NCBI GenBank assembly: GCA_016763215.1
Contig: JAESUF010000391.1
Coordinates: 1-7,559, forward strand
Length of the DNA stretch: 7,559 bases
From: Flavobacteriaceae bacterium
GTDB taxonomy: Bacteria; Bacteroidota; Bacteroidia; Flavobacteriales; Flavobacteriaceae
Direction: 5' to 3'
Part shown: one piece after another, positions 1-6,007 of the stretch
How the letters are laid out: each line of letters opens with the position of its first letter
Numbering within the stretch: position 1 is the stretch's first letter
The notes under the pieces: generated by a model
The model's database searches: none
What the model was told of the DNA's origin: nothing
Seen by the model: the letters and a program-made list of their open reading frames with translations, nothing else
Made by a program: the position numbers and the translations under genes

Positions 1-351
1 AATGCGGTACTATTTGTATTGATCGGTTTAGAGATTGTAGCACTAAAATTTGAAGTCGATCACCTCTTACTGGGTTTAGCAGCCATTGTGATTGTTTTAG
101 GATCTTGATATATTTCAATTTTCTTAGCGAATATCTTTTTAAAACCCTCCAATAGAGCCAATAGTAAACAAAGAAGTGTATTGACTTGGGCTGGATTACG
201 AGGCGGAATATCCATTGCTTTGGCATTAACCTTACCAGAAAGTGAAGTCCGAGAAGTCATTTTATTTACGACATATATTGTCGTAGTATTTTCAATTTTA
301 GTACAAGGGTTGACCATAGAAAATGTTGTACGAAAACTCTTAAAGAAATAA
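1..351 (+). pseudogene. 3' part of a CPA1-family Na+/H+ antiporter with an in-frame TGA
   Basis: Frame 1 reads through the left edge and gives the C-terminal end of a monovalent cation:proton antiporter of the CPA1 (NhaP/NHE-like) family, an inner-membrane exchanger of Na+ or K+ for H+. The diagnostic parts are VLFVLIGLEI near the start and LTWAGLRGGISIALALTLP encoded at about 181-237; both are hallmark CPA1 segments. A hydrophobic helix and a short basic tail (RKLLKK) follow before the TAA at 349-351. The frame is broken by TGA at 106-108, between GS and YISIFLANIF. Homologues commonly have Arg in the equivalent 'LLARYIS' position, so a CGA or AGA to TGA change is the simplest explanation, although a sequencing error would look the same. 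Residues on both sides of the stop still match the family, so decay, if real, is recent. No good restart codon follows directly. The 5' end lies outside the window. The stop overlaps the next start (TAATG). Confidence 0.5.
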
Positions 352-737
352 TGGAACATTGGTATTTACCCATCACGATTTTACCAGGAATAGGATTGTT
401 AATTTTATCCACTTCGAATCAATTAATAGCTTTGAGTAATGAGATTGCAGAGCGATTGAAATTGGAGATTTGCAATGATCAGATTAGTCAAAGAAAACTC
501 AAGCAACTTAAATTATTAAATAAAGGCCTGGTTGGATTATATATTGGAGCTGGCGTTATGGTTGCTTCAGGAATACTATCAGGTTTACAAAATTTTTATA
601 ATTTTTCCAATACATTGGGAATTATCACCATGCTTTTAGGAGTGTTAAGCGTATTTATTTCCATTAGCTTTCTCATTGTTTACTCTTTAAGAGCCGTTAA
701 AATAAGACAAGATCAATATAAAGAATCAACCTATTAA
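351..737 (+). CDS. DUF2721-like small integral membrane protein
   Basis: This 128-aa protein has three predicted membrane helices at about residues 5-21, 59-79 and 88-113. A charged cytoplasmic-type stretch, rich in Lys, Glu and Gln, lies between the first two helices (about 31-58). The start ILPGIGLLILSTSNQLIAL resembles the 'P-x-x-x-LLLLS-x-x-NR-x-x-x-L' opening of DUF2721 membrane proteins, and its length is typical of them. No biochemical role is established for that family and I see no catalytic motif. The ATG overlaps the antiporter stop by one base (TAATG), and the stop lies two bases before the next ATG, so it is probably translated from one transcript with its neighbours. Whether it serves the antiporter or the redox cluster downstream cannot be decided here. 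The family assignment is from remembered pattern only. Confidence 0.6.
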   Translation: MEHWYLPITILPGIGLLILSTSNQLIALSNEIAERLKLEICNDQISQRKLKQLKLLNKGLVGLYIGAGVMVASGILSGLQNFYNFSNTLGIITMLLGVLSVFISISFLIVYSLRAVKIRQDQYKESTY

Positions 738-739
738 TC

Positions 740-2692
740 ATGAGCAAAAAAAAATTAGTTTGGCATAAAGTTTTAGAGAACAGAAAAGACCTTCCAGAAG
801 GTCGCGTAAAAACTGTTACGGCAAATCATAGAGGAATTTGTTTAACACATTACAAAGGAAAATTTTCCGCATTAGACAATCGTTGTCCACATCAAGGCGG
901 ACCTTTAGGAGAAGGGTCTATTGAAAACGGACTGTTACGTTGTCCATGGCATGGTTGGGATTTCGATCCGTGTACTGGATTGCCTCCAGGAGGATATGAT
1001 GATGGGATTGAAACGTTTGAAGTAAAAGAAGAAGAAGGCGCTGTCTATGTAGGTGTTGAAGAAGAAGTTTCACACGAAACGACGGTCTCTGATATCATGG
1101 TAGAAACCATGGTGAATTGGGGAGTGAATAAAGTTTTTGGAATGGTCGGGCATTCTAATCTAGGTTTTGCTGACGCCATGCGAAGACAAGAAGAAAAAGG
1201 AAATTTAAACTTTTACGGAATTCGTCACGAAGGAGCAGCAGCTTTTGCAGCATCTGCCTATGGAAAACTGACAGGAAAACCAGCTGCTTGTTTTTCAATT
1301 GCTGGACCGGGAGCGACCAATTTATATACGGGACTCTGGGATGCGAAAGTAGATAGAGCACCTATTTTAGCATTAACAGGACAAGTAAAAACTCAGGTCG
1401 TTGGAACAGGGAATTTTCAAGAAGTCGACTTAGTACAAGGGTTTAGTACCGTTGCGGAATTCAATCAACGAGTTCAAAGTGATAGTCGCCATGCTGAATT
1501 AATGTCGCTTGCAATAAAACATGCTATTTTAAAACGAGACGTTTCGCATTTAACGTTTCCTGATGAAGTTCAAGAACAAAAAGCAAAACCAAATAGTGCT
1601 GCTAAAGGCCCAAAAAACAGAATTACATCCTTAGAGATTGCACCACCAAAAGAAGCCGTAAATGATGCTGTTTCATTAATCAAAAAGGCAAAAAGGCCAG
1701 TGATTATTATGGGGCATGGTGCTAGAGCACATAAGAAAGCAGTTGTTGCATTTGCTGAAATTTTAAACGCAGCAGTAGTAACTACATTCAAAGGAAAAGG
1801 ATTGATTGCCGATAGTCACCCGTTAGGTGGAGGAGTTTTAGGAAGAAGTGGAACACCCATCGCTTCTTGGTTTATGAATGAAGCCGATTTATTAATTGTC
1901 TTCGGAGCTTCGTTTTCAAATCATACTGGAATCACACCAAAAAAACCAATCATTCAAGTTGATTTTGATCCCTTAGCATTGAGTAAATTTCATCAAGTAG
2001 AAGTTGCTGTTTATGGTGAAATTTCAAGAACTTTAGATATTTTTAAAGAAGAACTAAAAGGAAAAATAAACACAGTCAATCAAACCTCTGAAATAGCTGA
2101 GCGTTGGGCTATTTGGAAAGAAGAAAAACAAAAACGATTGTTAGAAACTTCGGATAATGGAGTTAGTTCTATCGCTGTTTTTGAAACCATGAACAAACTC
2201 ACTCCAGAAAATGCAGTCATGTGTGTAGATGTTGGAAACAATGCCTATTCATTTGGGCGTTATTTTGAACCTACTAATCAAGACTTCTTGATGTCGGGTT
2301 ATTTAGGATCTATTGGATTTGCGTTGCCAGCTGCTATTGGAGCATGGACAGCAGTTGAAGGCTCTAGGCCGGTAGTTGCAGTAGCTGGTGACGGTGGGCT
2401 GTGTCAGTATCTAGCAGAAATTACCACCTTGGTAAAATACAATATGGATGTAAAACTAATTGTGTTGAACAATCACGAATTAGGAAAAATTTCTAAAGAA
2501 CAAAGAGCGGGAGAGTTTGATGTTTGGAAAACTTCCTTATCAAATCCAAACTTTTCAGAATTTGCACAGTCTTGTGGGGCTTGGGGAAAACGAGTAGAAA
2601 ATCAAGATGACTTAGAATCTGCAATGAAAGAAATGTACAGTCAATCTGGTCCAGCAGTATTGGAAATAATAACAGATGTTGATCTAATATAA
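740..2692 (+). CDS. Rieske [2Fe-2S] domain fused to a pyruvate-oxidase-like ThDP enzyme
   Basis: This 650-aa soluble protein is a two-part fusion. Residues 1-107 are a Rieske ferredoxin-type domain with cluster ligands C49-P-H51 and C68-P-W-H71. Residues 113-650 are a complete ThDP enzyme of the pyruvate oxidase/acetolactate synthase superfamily. The PYR domain (about 113-280) has RHEGAAAFAAS with the cofactor-activating E164, SIAGPGATN at 186-194 and FQE at 226-228. The central domain (about 305-440) contains RPVIIMGHGARAHKK. The PP domain (about 465-645) has G550-D551-G552 and N577-N578, the GDG-x(24)-NN Mg2+/ThDP motif. The order and wording follow E. coli PoxB more closely than acetolactate synthase (for example GTGNFQE, FPDEV, GSIGFALPAAIGA). 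The protein stops at about the point where PoxB's extra lipid-binding C-terminal peptide begins. The likely reaction is oxidative decarboxylation of pyruvate or another 2-oxo acid, with electrons leaving through the Rieske cluster; substrate and flavin content are unknown. It starts two bases after the upstream stop. Confidence 0.88.
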   Translation: MSKKKLVWHKVLENRKDLPEGRVKTVTANHRGICLTHYKGKFSALDNRCPHQGGPLGEGSIENGLLRCPWHGWDFDPCTGLPPGGYDDGIETFEVKEEEGAVYVGVEEEVSHETTVSDIMVETMVNWGVNKVFGMVGHSNLGFADAMRRQEEKGNLNFYGIRHEGAAAFAASAYGKLTGKPAACFSIAGPGATNLYTGLWDAKVDRAPILALTGQVKTQVVGTGNFQEVDLVQGFSTVAEFNQRVQSDSRHAELMSLAIKHAILKRDVSHLTFPDEVQEQKAKPNSAAKGPKNRITSLEIAPPKEAVNDAVSLIKKAKRPVIIMGHGARAHKKAVVAFAEILNAAVVTTFKGKGLIADSHPLGGGVLGRSGTPIASWFMNEADLLIVFGASFSNHTGITPKKPIIQVDFDPLALSKFHQVEVAVYGEISRTLDIFKEELKGKINTVNQTSEIAERWAIWKEEKQKRLLETSDNGVSSIAVFETMNKLTPENAVMCVDVGNNAYSFGRYFEPTNQDFLMSGYLGSIGFALPAAIGAWTAVEGSRPVVAVAGDGGLCQYLAEITTLVKYNMDVKLIVLNNHELGKISKEQRAGEFDVWKTSLSNPNFSEFAQSCGAWGKRVENQDDLESAMKEMYSQSGPAVLEIITDVDLI

Positions 2693-2695
2693 TGC

Positions 2696-2804
2696 CGTCA
2701 TCCTGTGTGTCAGGCTGAGCTTGTCGAAATCAAATCGGGAATCCAAAAAATGAAATACTAGATTCCACATCAAGCCTGTCTGGCGATAAGACAGGTGCGG
2801 AATG
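2696..2804. repeat. Composite intergenic repeat with hairpins
   Basis: This fills most of the 135-base gap after the Rieske-ThDP gene. Positions 2705-2728, read on the - strand, give a TTCGACAAGCTCAG core matching the repeats at 4481-4515 and 5420-5454 in opposite orientation. It is followed by an inverted pair GGAATC (2738-2743)/GATTCC (2761-2766), then a perfect 7-bp hairpin CCTGTCT (2775-2781)/AGACAGG (2789-2795) with a 7-base loop. The element starts with CGTCAT and ends in GGAATGAT, like degenerate ends of common flavobacterial hairpin repeats. No T-run follows the stems on the + strand, so a terminator role is doubtful. It could act as mRNA-processing structure between cistrons, or simply be a genomic repeat. 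Confidence 0.6.
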
Positions 2805-2827
2805 ATAAAAAAGTAATAAAATAAACC

Positions 2828-3046
2828 ATGATTACAATCATCAATATATTCTTAGGGTTTCTTGCCATCTATTTTTTGATCGGACTGTTATTTGGTCTGT
2901 ATTTTATCTTTATAGGAGCTACTAAAATTGACTCTTTGATGAAAGAGACAAAGAAGAAGGTTCGCGTCTTACTCTTTCCGGGAATGGTGGCAACATGGCC
3001 TTTTTTTATTAAAAAATTGTTCAAGACTAAAACGGTTTCATTATGA
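2828..3046 (+). CDS. Small membrane protein of the redox cluster (72 aa)
   Basis: A strongly hydrophobic N-terminal helix at about residues 5-31 is followed by IDSLMKETKKKVR and then a second, shorter hydrophobic stretch, LLFPGMVATWPFFIKKL (about 48-64), and a basic tail. The pattern 'GxxxIDxx...LLxPGxxxxWPxxxxK' recalls small unnamed proteins that I have seen beside Rieske/haem genes in other phyla, but that is memory rather than a search. The stop is inside an ATGA overlap with the next gene, which indicates translational coupling. It could be a membrane tether or small subunit for the redox proteins on either side. No cofactor ligands (Cys or His) are present, so it is unlikely to carry electrons itself. 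The product is real by context; the function is unknown. Confidence 0.72.
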   Translation: MITIINIFLGFLAIYFLIGLLFGLYFIFIGATKIDSLMKETKKKVRVLLFPGMVATWPFFIKKLFKTKTVSL

Positions 3047-3444
3047 CATCAGGGCAAAGAAAAGTTCACAAGTTTGCTTGGATAATGATTGCAATAGCAA
3101 TTCCAGTATTGGTCTTCTTTTCAATAAGAAATTTAGATTTTTCAGGAACAAAAGAAACAAAACAAATTGTTGTTCAAGCTTCAAAAGAGAATGTGTTAAA
3201 AGTTGCTGAGAATGAATTAATCAAAGCCAATCTATTTGAAAACTCAATAGAGGTGATTGTAAAGACTCCCTTAAAAACACCGTCATCAATTGTATATTCA
3301 ATCAATAAAAATGGAAAAAAAAGAACCTTTTTAGGGCAAGTAGCAACTGTTGGTATTTATAATTTCAATCTCGATACAGCGGCACAGGGAATTGTCATTT
3401 TTGATGCAATAAAAGAAGTTGAAATCACTAAACTACTTTTCTAA
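3043..3444 (+). CDS. Single-pass membrane protein of the redox cluster (133 aa)
   Basis: The N-terminus SGQRKVHKFAWIMIAIAIP is a short basic segment leading into one membrane helix (about 12-28), giving a probable N-in, C-out topology. The remaining ~105 residues are a polar domain that should lie outside the inner membrane; it is predicted to be beta-rich (alternating hydrophobics in IEVIVKTPL, SSIVYSINKNGKKRTFLGQV and GIVIFDAI). There is no cysteine and no recognised motif. It overlaps the upstream gene by four bases (ATGA) and the downstream gene by one (TAATG), so the three small-to-medium membrane genes here form one translationally coupled block. A scaffold or assembly role for the ferric-reductase-like Rieske protein encoded next is plausible but inferred only from this coupling. 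I do not recognise the family by name. Confidence 0.72.
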   Translation: MTSGQRKVHKFAWIMIAIAIPVLVFFSIRNLDFSGTKETKQIVVQASKENVLKVAENELIKANLFENSIEVIVKTPLKTPSSIVYSINKNGKKRTFLGQVATVGIYNFNLDTAAQGIVIFDAIKEVEITKLLF

Positions 3445-4472
3445 TGGGGTTAAATTATCAACTAGTGTTATGGAATAAGCACAAGAAAACCTACGATAAG
3501 GTCGTTGCGATTGGAATGTTGCTATACATCATTTTGTTTGCAGCAATTACGTTGCTTTTTAATTCAGAAACGAGTCTAGAAACCTTAGTAATAAGAGCTT
3601 TTGGCTCTCTAGCAATTTTGATGTTGCACATCATCTTAATTATTGGTCGATTAAGTAGATTAAACACTCGGTTTTTACCCATTTTATACAACAGAAGACA
3701 TTTAGGGGTGAGCATGTTTTTAGCAGCATTGATACATGGAGGCTTTTCTGTTTTTCAATTTCATACTCTAGGGGATGTAAATCCAATCTATTCGATTTTC
3801 ACTTCGAATATGGAATATGGTTCTTTAACCAATTTTCCATTTCAAGTACTTGGATTTTTAGCGTTGTTGATTCTATTTTTGATGGCTTCTACAAGTCACG
3901 ATTTCTTCTTAGGAAACCTTTCTGCTAAAGTTTGGAAACGAATGCACATGTTTGTATATCTAGCTTATGTGTTAATCATTGCTCATGTGTTTTTAGGGGC
4001 ATTTCAACAAGAAACCTCTCCTTTTACCATCGGGCTTCTATTGGTTGGGTTTATTGCCATCACAACGTTACATTTACTAGCAGCTTTCAAAGAAAGTAAA
4101 ATAGATGGGGCAAAGACCGTGGAAAATGAAGGATGGCTAAAAGTTTGCGAAGTTGATGAGATTGAAGAAGATAGAGCCAAGGTTTTTACGGTTGGAAATG
4201 AACGTGTTGCAGTATTTAAATATGAAGGAAAACTATCGGCAGTCCACAATGCGTGCAAACATCAAGGCGGGCCTTTAGGAGAAGGAAAAGTGATTGATGG
4301 ATGTATTACATGCCCTTGGCATGGGTATCAATATTTACCAGGGAATGGTCAGTCACCGCCGCCATTTACGGAAAAGGTAGCCACCTATGAATTGAAGCTA
4401 GAAGGAAGCACTGTATATATTAATCCAGAAGCTTTTGAAGAAGGAACGGAAGTAGAACCGGTAACCTGTTAA
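3444..4472 (+). CDS. Ferric-reductase-like haem-b membrane protein with C-terminal Rieske domain
   Basis: This 342-aa protein joins two redox modules. Residues 20-214 contain about six membrane helices (20-38, 50-68, 86-105, 132-149, 168-187, 193-214) in the pattern of ferric-reductase-like transmembrane domains (MsrQ/NOX group). RRHLG (84-88) leads into a helix with H98; H168 (WKRMHMFVYLAYV) and H181 (IIAHVFLG) match the usual haem ligand sites, and H62 is another helix histidine. Residues ~230-330 are a Rieske domain with ligands C271-K-H273 and C290-P-W-H293, the same 16-residue spacing as in the ThDP fusion. With a basic N-terminus and an even helix number, the Rieske domain should face the cytoplasm, on the same side as the soluble Rieske-ThDP enzyme. 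It probably takes electrons from that enzyme and passes them through haem b. It lacks the FAD/NAD(P)H module of typical ferric reductases and NADPH oxidases; the Rieske domain occupies its place. It starts in TAATG overlap with the gene before. Confidence 0.87.
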   Translation: MGLNYQLVLWNKHKKTYDKVVAIGMLLYIILFAAITLLFNSETSLETLVIRAFGSLAILMLHIILIIGRLSRLNTRFLPILYNRRHLGVSMFLAALIHGGFSVFQFHTLGDVNPIYSIFTSNMEYGSLTNFPFQVLGFLALLILFLMASTSHDFFLGNLSAKVWKRMHMFVYLAYVLIIAHVFLGAFQQETSPFTIGLLLVGFIAITTLHLLAAFKESKIDGAKTVENEGWLKVCEVDEIEEDRAKVFTVGNERVAVFKYEGKLSAVHNACKHQGGPLGEGKVIDGCITCPWHGYQYLPGNGQSPPPFTEKVATYELKLEGSTVYINPEAFEEGTEVEPVTC

Positions 4473-4480
4473 TCATGAGG

Positions 4481-4515
4481 TCTCGACTGCACTTCGACAC
4501 GCTCAGTGTGACACG
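4481..4515. repeat. Interspersed TTCGACA...TCAG repeat, copy A
   Basis: This 35-base unit matches 5420-5454 at 32 of 35 positions in the same orientation, and its core matches 2705-2728 in the opposite orientation. It lies just after the stop of the haem-Rieske gene, within the cluster. A short CACT/AGTG inverted pair flanks the core. The 'GAGCTTGTCGAA' type of core is common in intergenic DNA of many bacteria, including flavobacteria. Confidence 0.75.
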
Positions 4516-4539
4516 GTCGTCTGGCATAATAATCGGAAT

Positions 4540-4579
4540 GTCACTTCGAGTATTTTTTAATAAATGTATCGAGAAGTAG
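4540..4579. repeat. Imperfect inverted repeat (TTCGAGTA / TATCGAGAAG)
   Basis: GTCACTTCGAGTATTT and AAATGTATCGAGAAGTAG form an imperfect stem with small bulges around an AT-rich loop. It resembles flavobacterial intergenic elements that read TTCGAGTG...TATCGAGAA around an AT hairpin. Together with copy A it fills most of the 128-base gap before the 263-aa gene. It is probably repeat DNA that may fold in the mRNA, not a clean terminator. Confidence 0.5.
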
Positions 4580-4600
4580 TAATTTAAGAGAAGTCTAAAC

Positions 4601-5392
4601 ATGAAAAAAGATGAAGAATTTTATGTTTCCTACATCGAAGGAAGTTTAGGAAATAAAACAAAAAAGACGATTAAAAAGTTTACATTTCTAGCAATTTTTG
4701 TAATTGTTTCAGGAGCTTTTATTTTTAGCTTTTCACAGAAACGATTTAAGAACAGTACATTTGAATTGGCAACGGCAACAAAAATCACAGGAGTTTTTCA
4801 TGAAAGCCCATATCCGATGTTGCGAGTTCAAGTAGCAGAAGATAGTTTTAAAAATGTGTTGTTATTAGGTTTTGGAAAATCGAGCGCGAACCCATTTTTA
4901 GAAAAAATACAAGAGGAAGTTCCCGATTTAAATGGTAAGAAATTATCAATTGAAGGAAACTTGATTTATTATAACGGAAAAACACTCATTCAAATTACCA
5001 ATGAAGAAAAAGTAACTTTAGTAGATGATTCACTAACAATTCTTCCATTAAAAGAAGAAGTTAGTAGCATGACCTTTCAGGGAGAAATTATTGACCCAAA
5101 ATGCTATTTTGGAGTGATGAAACCGGGGAAAGGGAAGATTCATAAAAGTTGTGCCGTGCGTTGTATTTCTGGTGGAATTCCGCCCGTATTTGCTACTACA
5201 GACGGAAACAATGTAGCCAAGTATTTCTTGCTTACAGATTTGAATGGAAAACCTATTAATGACCAAGTGTTATCTTTTGTTGGAAAACCTTCATATATTA
5301 CAGGAATTGTAGAGAAAATGGAGGATTGGTATGTGCTAAAAATTAATATTGATAACATTAAAGAGTTAGGGCAAGATTCTAAAATTTATTAA
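4601..5392 (+). CDS. Membrane-anchored protein with a Cys/His motif, last gene of the redox cluster
   Basis: This 263-aa protein has a charged N-terminus (KTKKTIKK, 19-26), one membrane helix (about 27-45) and a large domain that should lie outside the inner membrane. The first half (about 55-140) and second half (about 157-255) each look beta-rich, possibly OB-like. The second half opens with the distinctive block GEIIDPKCYFGVMKPG, then H181-K-S-C184-A-V-R-C188 and ISGGIPPVF. C168, H181, C184 and C188 could bind a metal or form disulphides; the motif is not a CxxCH haem site. I recall the same block in unnamed proteins near Rieske genes in other bacteria, but could not search. It follows the haem-Rieske gene on the same strand after a 128-base repeat-filled gap. 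A role as the outer-face electron acceptor or assembly factor of the cluster is inference. Confidence 0.75.
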   Translation: MKKDEEFYVSYIEGSLGNKTKKTIKKFTFLAIFVIVSGAFIFSFSQKRFKNSTFELATATKITGVFHESPYPMLRVQVAEDSFKNVLLLGFGKSSANPFLEKIQEEVPDLNGKKLSIEGNLIYYNGKTLIQITNEEKVTLVDDSLTILPLKEEVSSMTFQGEIIDPKCYFGVMKPGKGKIHKSCAVRCISGGIPPVFATTDGNNVAKYFLLTDLNGKPINDQVLSFVGKPSYITGIVEKMEDWYVLKINIDNIKELGQDSKIY

Positions 5393-5419
5393 ATAAAAAT
5401 GCTTTCCATTTTGTTTTGT

Positions 5420-5454
5420 TCTCGATTGCACTTCGACAAGATCAGTGTGACACG
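5420..5454. repeat. Interspersed TTCGACA...TCAG repeat, copy B
   Basis: This is the second direct copy of the 35-base unit at 4481-4515 (32 of 35 bases identical). It begins 28 bases after the stop of the 263-aa gene. The two direct copies bracket that gene exactly, so it could have been inserted or could be lost by recombination between them. Confidence 0.75.
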
Positions 5455-5496
5455 CTTGAACTGACAACAAAAATACTATAAGTTAAATTCTAGATA

Positions 5497-5529
5497 TCTG
5501 CTCATCGTGAAGCAGACTTTATTCTTTTT
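5497..5529 (+). terminator. Possible weak intrinsic terminator or leader hairpin
   Basis: TCTGCT (5497-5502) and AGCAGA (5511-5516) form a 6-bp stem with an 8-base loop, followed by the T-rich tract CTTTATTCTTTTT. It could end the redox transcript. It sits only six bases before the ATG at 5535, so if that start is used the hairpin would lie in the gene's immediate leader. Confidence 0.35.
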
Positions 5530-5534
5530 GATCA

Positions 5535-5999
5535 ATGGAAAAGAATATTATTTTAGAAGAATTAAAGACTCATAATAGAAAGATGGCAACAGTAGGATAT
5601 TCAGGCACACCACTAGCAAAGAAATTAGGAATTAAAGAAGGGTTTACGATCGAAGTGTACGACTCGCCTAAAAAGTATACAGACTTTTTTTATGATTTCC
5701 CAAAGGATGTTGTGATTTTGAATGGTGGAAATGAAAAAGAGTCGACAGATTTCATTCATATTTTTGCGACCACTAAAAGAGATTTGTCGGAAGCATTTCA
5801 ATCAGCAAAACCCTCATTGAAAAAAACAGGAATCCTTTGGATTAGCTGGCCAAAGAAGTCGTCGAAAATTGCGACTGAAATTGACAAATTCTATGTAATG
5901 AATTACGGGTTAGACAATGGTTTGGTCGATGTGAAAGTTGCTGCTATAGATGACGATTGGAGTGGGCATAAATTTGTCTACCGAGTGAAGGATCGATGA
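5535..5999 (+). CDS. DUF3052-family protein
   Basis: This 154-aa cytosolic-type protein has no membrane helix. GYSGTPLAKKLGI at residues 21-33, then WPKKSSKIAT at 105-114 and a C-terminal GLVDVKVAAIDDDWSGHKF block (129-147), are the pattern I associate with DUF3052 proteins, which have about 130-150 residues and no established function. The phrase 'ILWISWPKK' echoes the late strand of methyltransferase-like Rossmann folds, but no cofactor-binding loop is clear. Two starts are possible: 5535 and an in-frame ATG at 5583 (M17), just before the conserved MATVGYSGTP. Family members usually begin close to GYSGTP, so the second start is a serious alternative. It is probably a separate unit from the redox genes, given the hairpin with T-rich tract in front and the strong terminator behind. 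Confidence 0.78.
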   Translation: MEKNIILEELKTHNRKMATVGYSGTPLAKKLGIKEGFTIEVYDSPKKYTDFFYDFPKDVVILNGGNEKESTDFIHIFATTKRDLSEAFQSAKPSLKKTGILWISWPKKSSKIATEIDKFYVMNYGLDNGLVDVKVAAIDDDWSGHKFVYRVKDR

Positions 6000-6007
6000 A
6001 ATATAAT

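Noticed and set aside
60..359. 99-codon - strand ORF
   Set aside because: It lies antisense to the antiporter remnant, whose family motifs read clearly on the + strand. The ORF is open only because it mirrors that coding sequence.
1155..1791. Two - strand ORFs inside the Rieske-ThDP gene
   Set aside because: They are antisense shadows of a gene with conserved ThDP motifs and have no start context or recognisable domains.
2774..2796. Hairpin CCTGTCT/AGACAGG as an intrinsic terminator of the Rieske-ThDP transcript
   Set aside because: The stem is good but no T-run follows it on the + strand. It fits better as part of a repeat element.
4420..4602. 60-codon - strand ORF across the repeat-filled gap
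   Set aside because: It is made mostly of repeat sequence and the antisense of the Rieske gene's end, with no protein-like features.
4481..5454. Repeat units as a CRISPR array
   Set aside because: There are only two direct copies, separated by a whole gene, with no regular spacers and no cas genes.
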